A stretch of 64,000 bases of DNA from Strigops habroptila (GCF_004027225.2 NC_044279.2:29552705-29616704), one strand, 5' to 3'; positions 36,986 to 49,793 are shown, counted from the first letter of the stretch. Program-made: numbers and translations. The notes: generated from the sequence alone by a model not told the origin.

Positions 36986-38267
36986 GTTCCTATTGGAGTA
37001 AATCTTGGTTTAGCTACTAACATCCATGAGAGAGTTTCCAGAGATTTTGCTGAGTTTAGATAAGACTGGACATGATTAATGTCACTCTTCAACTAGATAC
37101 CCAGTGTAGGGGTATACTGCCTGTATCAGATTCCAAACCCACACATAGAATTTTTCTCCAGTCTTCTCTGCTGTCACCCAGAAAGATGAACTACTTCTGT
37201 TAACTCCCTCCCTGAGGGCAAATAAGATCTTCCGCTTGCAATCATAGCCTAAAGAATTAGAAAAAGCATCTCGAGGAGTGGAAACAGAAAATAAGACCTG
37301 AATATGGAAATGTTAGCACTAGGTCTGATCTGAGCTCCATCTAGCTGTGTGTTTCAGCACACAAGTAGATAAACACCAAAAACCTCAAGGGAAGGTATAA
37401 AAAAAAGCAGCACTTTTTAAAATAAAAATTGACTAAAATTCTGAGTGATAACCTTGTATCTAAAAATAAGAAATTAAACTGAATACTAAATAAGAAATTT
37501 ATCAGCTGGGATGAACAGCAAGGTATTTTCTTCACAATATAACTATTTTGCAAACTTTTGATATGACTCTTCCTAAAGTTTTTTAAAGTTCAGTTTCTCC
37601 AGTATTCATGGAGAAATTGATTTTATTTATATCTATATCATATAATTTTATATATATTTCATACATATAAAATGTCATACTGATTCATATTAAAATATTG
37701 GCTATATTATTTTCCATCCCGTTTGTTACTCAAAATTCTTGTTCGTCTGTTCACCACAGCTGGAAGTATAGTTGCTGTTGATATTAGCAGTCAAGGTAAA
37801 CCTTAAAACCCCAGCTTAGGACTGGCCCTGGTAAATTTTAAAGTTTCCAGGAATTCCAGTCACTATGTTGATGGCATTAATCTTTGATAAGATTATTACT
37901 GGGTGTTTTAAACCATAAGAATCAGCTGGGGGTTTTTTATGATTTTGTCATTGGTTTTAAACATTATACAAAACCAGAGAGAATAAGTAAACAAGCCCAA
38001 TTCTAAGAAAAATAAGCACATAATTCCTTTTCCAGTCAAATGTGGGACCCAATGATACACAAGTTTCACAAGTAAGCTCTATCATCTCCCTCAAAACATA
38101 TTTAGAGAAACCAGTGAAGATGAGTGGACATGCAATGATTTATGGTACTGAAAAAATTCAATATACATAATCTTCTACTCCTGCTGAGTACATTGAAAAG
38201 ATGGACTTGGAACAACAAAGTCATAGATAAACAATTGATGCTGCTGTATGATCCTGGATCACACTAT

Positions 38268-38557
38268 TGTGAGAAAGAGCTGTAGGAGACACAGGCTCCT
38301 TAACTTTGCTCAGGAGCCACCTTGAATCCTAGTCTTTGTGCCAGCTGTGACATAGCTGTGCATGTGTGCAGCCGTGTACCTGCTGATCTGGACTTGACCT
38401 GTGGACTTGACTTCCCAGGAGGGCCCCAGACCTGTCAGGAGATCTCTGTGCTGGCTGCTCTGCTGCTCGTGTGCTGTGTGACTGCACCCTGGTTGGTGCC
38501 AGCCTTGTCCTCAGGGGAGGGCTGTAAGGAGCAGCTTTCCCTTGCTGCTCCCTAACA
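38268..38557 (+). mobile_element. GC-rich TG...CA block, possible LTR
   Basis: A 290-base block begins TGTGAGAAAG, ends CTCCCTAACA and is clearly richer in G+C than the flanking AT-rich DNA. TG...CA ends and a composition step suggest an LTR or other inserted repeat. It does not share the blocks of the ERVL LTRs in this window, and I see no target duplication. The 77-codon frame inside (38322-38555) has no motif I recognise. Confidence 0.35.
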
Positions 38558-38585
38558 CAATTTCACTGAAATACAATTTTGATTA

Positions 38586-38606
38586 TAATTATTATTATTA
38601 TTATTT
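38586..38606. repeat. (ATT)n microsatellite
   Basis: About seven ATT units. Confidence 0.85.
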
Positions 38607-39007
38607 TATTTGATAGGTAAAGAACATGAAATTTTGAAGACATATTGACTTTCTCAAGGCGAAAGAAACAATCACAGCTAATAAAAGACTTTAAATCTTA
38701 TGACTTTTAAAAGAATAAACTGAAGTCTTTAAAAGATTAAAAGAATAAAGATATAGACCATGCCTTTATTACTAATATTGTTTGCTGAAGACTTCAGGTA
38801 AATTTTGTCACAAGAAAAATAAGGTTGGCTGAGAAATCTCAGTGGTGAGATTCAGAAGAGACAACTGGCAACATCAATTGGAAAGAAAAGGTTTTGCTAA
38901 ATATTTTTGGTTTTGTCCTACTTGGCTATGGAGCAAGCAGAAAGGCAATACAGAACATGAGAGAAAAACATTAAATGGCAATAAGGTTTTGTTGTTATTG
39001 TTTTATG

Positions 39008-39052
39008 GGGGTTTTTTTTTGTTTGTTTGTTTGGTTTTTTTTCTTTTTGGAA
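39008..39052. repeat. GTTT-rich low-complexity tract
   Basis: T runs with a few GTTT units. Confidence 0.75.
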
Positions 39053-42000
39053 CCTACCCAGGAGAAAGGTAATTGTGCAATTAATTTTCATTTGTTTTAT
39101 AAAGCTCTTTTCATTTTATAGACTGTAAATAAAAGGCCATAAAGATATTTATGTTCTTGGTATTTTCATGCAGTGGGGTTGGCAATGACTATGGTCCTGG
39201 CCAATATTTTACCTCATAAAGTTTGCAGGAAGCTGGGCAGACCGGATACCTTATATAACAATCATCTGGGACTGACCATGGCATTGGGATCTGGATTTTG
39301 AACGTCTTGACATGAAGCTCTCATAGCGAACATGCAGATCTACTGCTTCTTCATATCAGACTGTGTGACAGAGGTGGGGAATGTGCTCTAGAAATGGGCA
39401 CCTACCAGTACTGAGTAGGGCCAGGTCTGCTATACAGGAATCACTTCATGTTTCTGCATTGTTTCCCTGGTGCTTCTTTTCACAAGTCCTTTTCCAAGTA
39501 TTTTCTGTGGGGTTTTATGCTTTTAACCTACAGTTCAGATTCTTTTTTGATTAACCTCTAATTAAACCTGAAGATTGCCTCCCTGTTCTGATCATAGTTC
39601 AGGGTTTCAGTTTTAAAAAGTTTGCTTCCTCTTAAGGCTTGGGCTTGTTCATTTTCTTATTTATACTTATCTCCATTTTTACTCAGGAATAATGTGCTAT
39701 TTTTCCAGTCTTCACCTATTTCAGAAACGTGTTTTTGAGGTGGGCCCAAACAGCTCTTTCTAACATTTAATGAGGTAAATACAGAAAACAGCCATTAGAT
39801 GCGCAGCAGTACCTTGGCCTTTGACAATGTTTCATAGGTTTTCTTCTTACCACAGGTTATAGGAAGGGATGTAGAGAGAATAAACTTCCAAGCTGGAAAG
39901 TGTGTGTTGCAGTTTCAAGAGGGAGAACCCTTTTTCACTAATGCAAAGGTTTGTCTACAGTGAGCTGAAGTACTTGAAGTGCTGGTTGTGATATTTTGGT
40001 TTTTTTCTTCTTCTTTCACCTGTAAATCAGACAAAAGAAGAAAGAAGCATTCTTGCTTACCCATCCCATTTATGTAATGGGGAAATTTATGAATACCCTG
40101 GATACAGATGTTAATCTTCACAGGTATACATGTTCATCTCAAATCTCACATTAATCCAGATGCATATTTCTTGATGCTCATTCCAAATGTGTGCTTCTAA
40201 GAATACCTTTGCAATGAAAAGAGGTTAAGAGAAAGAATAGAAACAATTTCTGGACTTGTATCTAGCTTGATGGAAGACTAAAGGAGGGTGATACTGTCCT
40301 TATCCTGCTTTTCTTCCAGCACGCTGCTACAGGTTCATCAACCTCAGAACAAACAACAGAAAATAGTCTGGATGCAGTAGCAGTTAGCAGCATTTAGAAA
40401 CTTCCCGGCTATTCTGCTTGCCCTAAGGAACACATTGCTCTCTTTACCATGTAACATTATGTATATTATCTTTCTACCGTTAGGAATTTTAAGCTGGAAA
40501 TCTTACAAGACCTTCTTGCCTAGATAGCTTTGGGATCTGCTGAATCTAGCCCTTATGGCAAAAGGTCTGCACGATTAGAAGGTCAAATCTTTTAACAAGA
40601 GGGCTCTACACTCCTGTTTTCGTCTTATTGCTGACTCACAATATAACTCCTACAACCATGCTTCTGTCAGAAGTCCCCAGTTTAATTGTATTGACATGTC
40701 AGGCAGAAATACAGATGCTGAATACTCCTGGTATGTGGAAGTTAAATCTTTAGTGAGATTTGAGTGTCTTCAATATTTAAAGATTCTCCTGAAATAATCA
40801 GTGAATTCTCAGGTGGGTGCTGCCATCAGGTAGGCAAGACAGGTCCCCTTTACCAGGTTCAAAGAGTGGTGGGATGCTGAGGACCTGCCCAGTCACCTCC
40901 AACCAGGGACTGATGGCCTCAGGCTGAGCTGAAATGGGGTTATGGGCCATGGGCAAGGCTGGAGGGAGGTCCCAGTGGAGGCTGTAGGCAAATCTCTCAA
41001 AAATGCAGTAAACTCTAAAATAAGGTTAAAGTTACTCCTCTTTGTGACTTTGTGCAGTGCTCCAGGTCCTACTGAAGAAGTGGGCTTAAATATTTTTAAC
41101 TTACTTCTGTATCTAATTGAATAAATGCAACAGGTGCTTTGCTCATTTGTTTTAATAGGTGATTTGTCTGTTTGGGTTGATTTTTTTGGTTTATGGTTTT
41201 TTTGTTGGGTTTTTTTTTAACATGAGGTATACTGCGGTGAGATGAAAACTAGCATCATAACTGTCACCATAAAAATGAAGTATGGATTACATTTCTAGTA
41301 TATGTTAGACAATGACTTTGTCCAGATTCTTTTGTGTAAGAGACAGACAATATTTCTGTTTTCAGATTTTACAGCAGATAAAAAGAAATTAGCATAGCTG
41401 AAATGAACCATAAATGTGGGCTTGTTCATAATTTTGAGGGAAGATTAAAATTAAGTGTGGTTTTTTATCCTTAGCTAAATTACTGTTAGAAAGCCAAAAC
41501 TGCCAGATTTAAGATTTTATAATCTTATTTTATCTGGAGAAAGAGACAACAGACAGAATAATTTATTAATTTAAGGTTCACAATGACTGTACAAAGTCCA
41601 AACCATAAATGGATTTTGCTGACAAAAAGCAACCTTATATTTTCTTTCCCCACTTTGTTTCTGAAAAAAAGTAAAAATATGAACCTTCACACTGCGCTGT
41701 AGACTGATGCTTGTCATTGCACAGCAATCTGTGATAAAAAAAACAATAGCAATAATAAACCATGAAATCTGTCAGCTATTGGTAGGCAAAAAGAGACTAA
41801 TGGATACAGGACTGTTTTAGGAAATCTAAAAGAATGTTGGACTAAGCTTGGGAAGGAAACTTGTAAGAAAAAAGGAAGCTGCAATAATTTAATAGATTTA
41901 TTAAGACATTGTTGCACTTCAGAAGAATTCAATTTGCAAATATCTGTGTTCCTTCTGTCCAGTAAATTGATAATACAGATGTATAGTGTCTATGTTGGTT

Positions 42001-42149
42001 CTAATTTCCCTCTGATCTAAGCTCAAGGTCACATTAAGTCAGAAATCTCTCCTAAAGTGTTGCTGCCATTTTTAATGTGACATAAAAAGAAAGTATTGCA
42101 TGTTCTATCAGCATTATTCTCATAATGCTGCAAGTTCTAAAAACACTAT

Positions 42150-42262
42150 GAGCCTTGGGTGGCGTGGTCTAGGGTGAGGCATCCCTGCCCATGGCAGGGG
42201 GCTTGGAATTAGATGATCTCAAGGTCCTTTCCAACCCTAATTATTCCATGATTCTATGATTT
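42150..42262 (+). mobile_element. CR1 LINE, very short 3' end
   Basis: 113 bases cover the last ORF2 codons (GAGCCTTGGGTGGCGTGGTC then the stop), the intact 3' UTR hairpin at 42183-42199, and octamers ATTCCATG and ATTCTATG. It is one of the two shortest plus-strand copies here and lies 105 bases upstream of another CR1 in the same orientation. Confidence 0.9.
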
Positions 42263-42367
42263 CAGAACTGTTTATATTCTTTCCGTTACAAGTTGTGAAC
42301 TTGTTAATGAAGGATACTGCTCAGCATTAATTAGCAGTAGAGCAAAACACAGCATACAACATCATAT
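42263..42367. other. Spacer between two CR1 copies
   Basis: 105 bases of AT-rich sequence. Nothing recognised. Confidence 0.6.
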
Positions 42368-43073
42368 GCCCTGCGGAGAAGGACTTGGGGGTGTTGGTTG
42401 CTGAGAAACTGAATATGAACCAGCAGTGTGCGCTTGCAGCCCAGAAATCAACTGTATACTGGGCTGCATCAAAAGAAGTGTGACCAGCAGGTTGAAGGAG
42501 GTGATCCTGCCCCTCTACTCTGCTTTCGTGAGACCCCACTTGGAGTACTTCGTACAGTTCTGGTGTCCTCAACGTAAAAAGGACATGGAGCTGTTGGAGC
42601 AAGTCCAGAGGAGGGCCACAAGGATGATAAGGGGGCTTGAGCACCTCCCATATGAAGACAGGCTGAGAAAATTGGAGCTGTTCAGCCTGGAGAAAAGAAG
42701 GCTGAGTGAAGACCTCATAACAGCCTTCTAATATCTGAAGGGGGCCTACAAGGATGCCGGAGAGGGACTCTTCATCGGGGACTGTAGTGATAGGACAAGG
42801 GATAGCAAGTTCAAACTTAAACAGAGGAAGTTTAGGTTAGATATAAGGAAGAAGTTCTTTTCTGTGAGGGTGGTGAAGCACTGGAATGGGTTGCCCAAGG
42901 CAGTTGTGAATGCTCCATCCCTCGCAGTGTTCAAGGCCAGATTGAGCAGAGCTTTGGGCAACATGGTCTAACATGAGGTGTCCCTGCCCCTGGCAGGGGG
43001 GTTGGAACTAGATGATCTTAAGGTCCTTTCCAACCCTAACCATTCTATGATTCTAAGATTCTATGATTCTATG
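42368..43073 (+). mobile_element. CR1 LINE, 5'-truncated 3' end
   Basis: It starts at CCCTGCGGAGAAGGACTTGG after the reverse transcriptase core and ends with four octamers at 43042-43073, the second of them ATTCTAAG. The hairpin at 42982-42998 has an intact stem with loop CCT. Its ORF2 remnant is broken by several substitutions. Confidence 0.93.
42426..42731 (+). pseudogene. CR1 ORF2 C-terminal remnant
   Basis: Covers [20 protein letters not shown] through EDLITAF. A TAA at 42729-42731 interrupts the AFQYL segment, and the frame is shifted at the 5' side compared with the 15.6-kb copy (CALAAQKAN there). Downstream codons to the native stop near 42970 continue in pieces. Not functional. Confidence 0.85.
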
Positions 43074-43262
43074 TTATTGCTTTTTTTCCTACAGAGCTCT
43101 TTGGTTACTTAGGTGCTGAAAGGAGATGCCTTCTTCAAATAAGAAAAGAAGATGAAGTATGTGACAACAAACTGAAGGGTTATTTCCCAAGATCTTGTGA
43201 TTTAGTGACCCCTTATAAAGTTAATTGTTTATTATTTTATATTAGGTGATTATTTGAAAGTT

Positions 43263-43375
43263 ATAGAATCATAGAATATCTGGCTGGAAGAGACTTCAAG
43301 GATCATCTGGTCCAACATTTATAGGCAAAGCATGACCTAGACTAGAAGTCCCAGCACCCTGTCCAACCAAATCTG
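43263..43375 (-). mobile_element. CR1 LINE, short old fragment
   Basis: The plus strand reads ATAGAATCATAGAATATC, then GGCTGGAAGAGACTTCAAGG, then CCAGCACCCTGTCCAACCAA. This is the reversed 3' end of a diverged CR1. Confidence 0.85.
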
Positions 43376-45227
43376 TATCTTGCTATTTCCATTAACCATT
43401 TAGATACTGCTATGTTTATTTGAAATTACCACAGCACTCTACAGTTGTCTTGGGCATTCATTAAACTTCCTTGTGTTTTCTCAAAAAAACCAACCATATG
43501 CCACTATATAGGTTTACGTAGACCTGCAGAAGCATCCTGCTATATAGTAGCCACTTCAATTCTTCTCAGGTATGGAGGTAACAAGTTGTAGACTACTGAT
43601 ACAGAAGTCTTGATTTTATTTAACATGTATGTTGAAAATATAACTTTATTACATGATTTACATTCAAATTAAATATTCATGAATGGACAAACAGAAGATA
43701 AAGAGCTATTTTTCAGTATTAGGATTTTTTTTTCCAATATATGACTATATCACCTGTAAAGAAAAGCTTTCTAAATGACAGAGTCAGGAGTGACAGAAGG
43801 GGAACTTTAGTGTGTTTTCCTTTGCTTGAAAAAATGACTTTGGAGCATAAGGATTGCTCTGTGCTTACCTATATGTTACATTTATTTCAAAGCTCACATT
43901 TCTGAGAAAAAGATGGTTTACTTTCTCTGAATTAAAAGATTCTACAAATGCTTGCCTTTAAACTTTAGCCAGAGACAGCTTTTGAGATTTTTTTTTTATT
44001 TTTTTAATTTTTTTTTTTTTAACCAACAGTGCGATATCTAGATGGTCAAACTATAATAATTTTTATGTAGACAAACTTCTTTGTTTTCCAGTTTTATATT
44101 TCTACTTCCCTCATATTCTTTGCAATAATATATTCTGTGAGTTTAGATACCTGATGATAGCACAAATAACGTCAGAGAATTTAGAATCTACTTCAACCTT
44201 TAAGCCAAATTCAAAGAGATTACAAGGAAATCTTTCCTCCAATAGACCAGCTGTTCACTTAAAAAGAGGGTTACTGGGATGAATATGTGTGTCTGTGTGT
44301 ATATGGATATATCAGAACATGTATGCATATTTTTGATTTAAAACACAGTAATGAACAATTAACGTGGTTGTTTTACAGTTTTTTAACACTAACTGGAGTT
44401 CAAAGTCAAAGAAATATTAGGAATGTCTAAACCTTGTGAAGAAGCCAAATACTTTTCTGGTACTTTGGTTGCCTTAAGGAACTGGAAGTTACCGAGGCTT
44501 ATTTTGATCATTTGTGACCTGTAGATGCAGTTATTAACCAGAATGAAATGTGCATAATGCTAGATTCAAGAAATTGAGGATGTCTGAAATGGAAAGGAAA
44601 TTTTGCTACTTAAGATTTTCGCTCAGTGGTGCTTAAAATATATTTATCTCTGCACACAGATATTAAATGACCCATAAATGGAGTTTGATTTTCATACTGA
44701 AGGTGGGAGGAGGATCTTGCTGTGCCAATCATGAACTCCTCACTATCTTATGTTGCCTAAGGAACTCAGTCTCAGTTGCATACACGTTTCTGCCTATCCA
44801 GCTATGTGTAGCTTAGGTGGTCAAAAGCATAAACCTCACCATTTAAATGCTTTATGACTCAAGACTTCTTTAAAGGAAATAAATATTTAAAACACTTTCA
44901 CAAAGGGATTCTCTCATTTTTTTGACATAAATGTTTGAAAGATCCCCCAGATGGTAGATAGGGCAAATTGGAGAGCAGCTTCTACTTGCCAGGATGGCAT
45001 CAGACCTCAGTTTTCTCAAGGAACTGACAGGTATGGTCATGTGGTGGTGGTTCTGAGGGATAAGAGCTCAACAAAAAAACCAGATCTCAACCTCCAACCT
45101 CCTCCAAGCACAGATACTGTCCATCTACACCAATGCTCCGGAAAACAAATTACCAAAGTCTGATGCAAAGAGGCAATATGGAAGAGGTGGAAGCAGGATG
45201 GGCTTGACACTTATTACTTGATGCTTT
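43376..45227. other. AT-rich DNA, no gene seen
   Basis: Contains a T-rich run at 43988-44021 and TG/TA-rich sequence near 44285-44310. The less AT-rich stretch 44945-45227 just before the old CR1 may be part of an older repeat, but I could not align it. Confidence 0.5.
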
Positions 45228-45766
45228 ATTTGACACTTCTATCTGGAATACTGTGTCCAGTTTTGGGCCCCACAATTCAAGAAATATACCAGCAAATGGG
45301 ATCAATCTCAGTGGAGGGTCCCAAGATGTTTGGGAGCTGGAGCACTCACCCTTAGAGAAGAGGTTGAGATTCTAGTCCTGTTCAGCCAGGAAAGAGACAG
45401 CTTCAGGGATATGTAACAGCAGCCTGCCAGTAAGTATGAGGAGGTTATTAAGAAGACAGGACCAGACACCACGGACCTGCTGAAGCAGAGAAACAAGACA
45501 CTGGTCATAAATTACAACAACAAAGGTGCAACTGGCTATTAAAAAAAAAAAAAAAAAAAATTAAAAAATCACTATGATGATAATTAAGCATTGTGACAGA
45601 GGGCCTTGGGAGATTGTGTGGTATCTGTCCTGGAAGGTTTTCAAAACCTGACTAGAGAAAGTCCTAAGCAATCTGGTCTGAATTCAGTGTTGATCCTGCT
45701 TTGGTCAGGAAGTTGTACTAGTGACCCCCTGCATTGCCTTCCAACCAGAATGACTCTGCAAGTTTC
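45228..45766 (+). mobile_element. Old CR1 LINE 3' fragment with A-run
   Basis: Diverged CR1: CTGTGTCCAGTTTTGGGCCCC, then GAGAAGAGGTTGAGATTCTAG, then CTGTTCAGCCAGGAAAGAGAC. Later come TTTTCAAAACCTGACTAGAG and CCTTCCAACCAGAATGACTC, which is the 3' UTR. A 20-base A run and AT-rich filler at 45541-45600 interrupt it. No clean octamers remain. Reading frames are destroyed. Confidence 0.82.
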
Positions 45767-48700
45767 TAATCGAAAAACAGTTTCGTACACAACCTAAAAT
45801 TAACCCAAGAAATGGGTGACAGATTCCAAATGTCATTTAGAAAATTAGCAGATAAGTCATCACCTATTCATATATGTCCATGTTTCTTTTCAATGACATT
45901 CTGTACTACTTCTGTCCTTGTTATCTTGGTTAACACTTTGAAAAAGGAATCAAGGTTTCCTAGTGCTACAGGCATGAATTCCAAATAAATGTGCTCATTT
46001 AGCAGGGAGTGCTCGACCACTAATGGCATCAGGTTAGCAGCAGGCAACATAATTTTAACACTGTCCATTTTTTATGTACTACAGTCCATATGCTGTCCTA
46101 CCTCAGTTATCTCCAATTAATGCAAAAGAGTTGAGTTTGTCTTTGCTGGGTTTCTGAAATTTCCTTTCTTGAGGGAAAAAAAAAAGGAAGAGGGGGAATG
46201 AGAAGAACCGGCTATTTTTCTTCTGTCCCTACAAAACAACAGGATCTCATTCTTTTATTTCTGCACAAATGTGAGGAAGGAGAGAGAGTTTAGACCTTAT
46301 CTAAACTAGGGTAGTGATTTTGAGGACAGTTTGAATTAGACAATATTTTGAACAGAAGTTACCTTTAAATATATAGTAAATCAAGCTTTCAGATGACAGA
46401 CCCCAAATGGTTTGGGGTTCTTTTTTTGTTTGTTTTGTTTCTCAGTTTGTTGGTTGGTTTTTTTTTGATTTGTTGGTTTGGTTTTGTTTCTTTTTTTAAG
46501 TCCCTGGATCTATTTTTACTTTTATTTCAAGTTCAAGCAAGATTAACATGCTGGGTATATAGTTTCACACCTATACACTGTTTAATTGGGACTACAATTT
46601 AGCTTTTTGAATGTAACAACAAAAGCATATTCACACAAGAACTGGCAGAACTTGTTCACACATCAATGTCAATGTAGGGCACCTCAATACAAGTGAAAAA
46701 TGGACACTGAGAGTGCTTAATTACTGACAACCTAATAGAATGGTTTGTTGCAGGAATGTTCGATCAGGACCTTAGCTATTCTGCATTTCAGTGTCAAGTG
46801 TCAATGACCCAGACTACATATGCAGTGAAGCTGAGTGTAGATGACATATAAAATCATTAACAAAATATCATTAACAGATAACTGTTCAGGCTAAATCCTA
46901 CTGGACAAATGCAAGCAGAGTTCTGGCTTTCCATTTTACTGCCTTAACTATTTCAGAGATAACAATTTAAATTTTATGGACACAACTTCCCAAAATACAC
47001 AATAACACAGACAAAGAAACAGTTAATTCCTTGGGTGAAGCAAACTATTATAAACAAAGTATAGTCTTGAGGATTTTAGCCAAAATATCTCTCAGTATAA
47101 CCCCATCATTAATGCTTAGTTATTGAAATGAAGAAGACAAATTACTGTAACCCAAAATTTTGCTAACTATTCATTAAGAATTTAGAAAATATAGAAGGGT
47201 AGAAGGGGACTGTGCACTATGGGAAATACCATGCGAGTTAAGTCATATTTCAAATATTTATGACTGTGTGGTCAGAAGCTGCTGAAGTATTAACCAAAAC
47301 TAGTAACTCTTCAAGTGAAAGGAACTTTGCTACAAGTACTGTGAGATATGAAACAAAACTTGCTGAATGTGAAGATGTCTATTCCATCACTAGCCCAAAC
47401 ATCAGCTACAATTGTAAAGACCAATGCTGTTACCCTGAAACATTTAATCTTACTTATCATAAGCTGGTGAACACATCATTTGACTGACTTTAGCAGCACC
47501 CTTAAAAATGACAAAAGATTTTCTAGCCTTTCAAGTTCCATACATCTTTTATGTGTGACAGTCTGAGAAGCTGTAACCATGCTCCTCATTTCATTTAGCC
47601 ACCAGATGTGAATCTCATAGTTCTTTATATTTTAATTTTTTACCTACTCTTACTTAGGTTCTTATATAACTGCTTCCTGTTAGGTTTGAGTTTATAATCT
47701 GTTGTTACTCATTTTATTTCTAATGACTGAATTGTATAACATGTTTAATAACAGCGTATTCTCCACTCTCTCTGTGTTTAACTTCAACCTTTATTTGAAT
47801 GTGCTGTTTCAAAAATGGCATTCCTTGTTCATTTTTATTAAGTAAGCAAGCACTTATTCTTACAGTCTCTTTTTTGAAATACTTCTATGCTTTCACAACA
47901 TTGCACACTGTATTTTGTATATTTTGAAGAGCGTAAATTTTACATTGGTATTTACTTTCACTTTTTTTTTTCTTTACATTTTGCCATTGGGTGAGTAAAA
48001 TGTGATTTCCCCAGAAGGCCTCATTCTTTTCAAGTTAATCACTGAGTGTTATTTTTTGTCACAGTGCAATTCAAAGTGAGATAAGAGCACATAACTTCTT
48101 TTTATACTTCTTTGCTGTTAGCAGTTGCTTTTTGAAGCTGTTTTCCCTATTTGTTAAATCTATGACGCTAATAATGCATTACACAATATATGACTGAACC
48201 ATGAGCGATGAATCCCACTGAAATGGACAGATAAAAGGCCACAGGTATAAATTCAAACAAGGACATACTTGAATAATTCTGGAAATGGCTCAAAGTGTAT
48301 TTGAGACAGCAACATGGTGAATCAAGTTATTTTTTTAAAATGAATGCATACTGACAAGCATGTGCTGCTGTAAATTGTTACCCAGAATTGTGGAAGACAG
48401 AACTAATGTTTTCTTTTTTGCTCTTCTCACATTTGGGATGATGGAGAGTGAAAAAAAAATAAAAATAACAAGGTTAGGTATTCAACTTTAATCTCAGTAC
48501 TGACATAATATGAGGGGGAGGTTTCAGAAGGGATAGAGGAGATGTGTGTTGGTGGGTTAGCAATCACATTCAAAGTGCCGTAAGGAGATACCAGGCTATC
48601 ATCTACAAGTGATCTGGAATTTCTTTTAGAGAGTGACTCTAAGGTGACTTTGCTCTGCTATGTTACATGGTGCAGGAGAAAAGTCTAGCTATATACCGTT

Positions 48701-49281
48701 ATCTACTGTACAGTCAATGCAGTGTTTTCTTACCAGTTAGTTCAAAGATGTTATTTCCTTAATAGCATAACTTTATAACAATATTTTGAGTGTCCCAAAC
48801 AACACTTTTGCTAGCTAGGAAATGGGTCTTTTTCCCCCATGTTAAATCTTGCCTCCAAACAAAAATAGGCTGGTTTTTAACAAGGTTCCCACATGCTCAA
48901 GTTTCAATTAAGCCTGTTATTATACTAGTCGTTCAATATCCATATATTTATACCAGAATACCTACTTATTTTCTAATTGAATGCATGATTAGTTTTATGC
49001 AGTAGTAAAGATGCAACAATAATAAAGATAATGTGTTAAAATTATTTAGCTTATAAATAGCATTTGTTTTAAAGTGTTCAGTCATTGCTGAGAGAATTAC
49101 ATTTCCATGTCTCAGAGAAAATATCATGTGAAAGCTGTACACATAGCCCAAAGAGGCAAAACAATTTTACAATGCCAACATCTGCTCTGATGTCACATTG
49201 TTACTAATGTCCCAGTTTAACCAGGAAGCATTATCCAAGATCAAACCAAAGGAAAAAAAGCCTACCCGTGAACAGCAAAAT
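45767..49281. other. AT-rich unique DNA, no gene seen
   Basis: Contains a GTTT-rich tract at about 46421-46498. A 75-codon frame at 47260-47487 has three N-x-S/T sites and four Cys but resembles no family I know, so I treat it as chance. Confidence 0.5.
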
Positions 49282-49710
49282 AAGTACTGTGTGCAGTTCT
49301 GGTGTCCTCAAGATAAGAAGGATGTGGAGCTGTTGGAGCAAGTCCAGAGGAGGGCCACGAAGATGATAAGGGGGCTAGAGCACCTCCTGTATGAAGACAG
49401 GCCGAGCAAATTGGGGTTGTTCAGCCTGGAGAAGAGAAGGCTGCGTGGAGACCTCATAGCAGCCTTCCAGTATCTGAAGGGGGCCTACAGGGATGCTGGA
49501 GAGGGACTCTTCATCAGGGACTGTAGCAATAGGACAAGGGGTAATGGGTTCAAGCTTAAACAGGGGAAGTTCAGGTTAAATGTAAGGAAGAAGTTCTTTA
49601 CTGTGAGGGTAGTGAGGCACTGGAATGGGTTGCCCAAGGAAGTTGTGAGTGCTCCATCCCTGGCGGTGTTCAAGGCCAGGTTGGACAGAGCCTTGGGCGA
49701 CATGGTCTAG
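49207..49710 (+). pseudogene. CR1 ORF2 C-terminal remnant fused to flanking codons
   Basis: An open frame of 167 codons. It starts at an ATG in flanking DNA (49207) and enters CR1 ORF2 at [13 protein letters not shown]. From there it runs without a break to the native CR1 stop (GDMV), so the last 140 or so residues of the C-terminal domain are uninterrupted. There is no endonuclease or reverse transcriptase. Fusion to flanking sequence is a by-product of 5' truncation. Whether it is ever transcribed is unknown. Confidence 0.8.
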
Positions 49711-49793
49711 AGTGAGACATCTCTGCCCATGGCAGGGGTGTTGGCACTAAATCATCTTAAGGTCGTTTCCATTCTATGATTCTGATTCTATGA
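49282..49793 (+). mobile_element. CR1 LINE, 5'-truncated 3' end
   Basis: It begins AAGTACTGTGTGCAGTTCTG within the ORF2 C-terminus and ends ATTCTATG, ATTCTG, ATTCTATG at 49771-49792. The hairpin at 49721-49737 keeps pairing with one G-T wobble. Confidence 0.93.

Larger units (their letters stand above)
30541..42149. other. 11.6-kb repeat-poor AT-rich DNA, no gene seen
   Basis: The longest stretch without a recognised CR1 or LTR. It contains a purine-rich tract (31639-31702), a T-run (36967-36985), a GC-rich TG...CA block (38268-38557), an ATT repeat (38586-38606) and a GT-rich tract (39008-39052). Less AT-rich stretches at 39170-39420 and 40800-40990 look like they might be old repeats, but I cannot name them. 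Open frames under 100 codons have no recognisable motifs. Confidence 0.5.

Noticed and set aside
47260..47487. 75-codon frame with three possible N-glycosylation sites and four Cys
   Set aside because: No signal peptide and no family resemblance. Most likely a chance frame.
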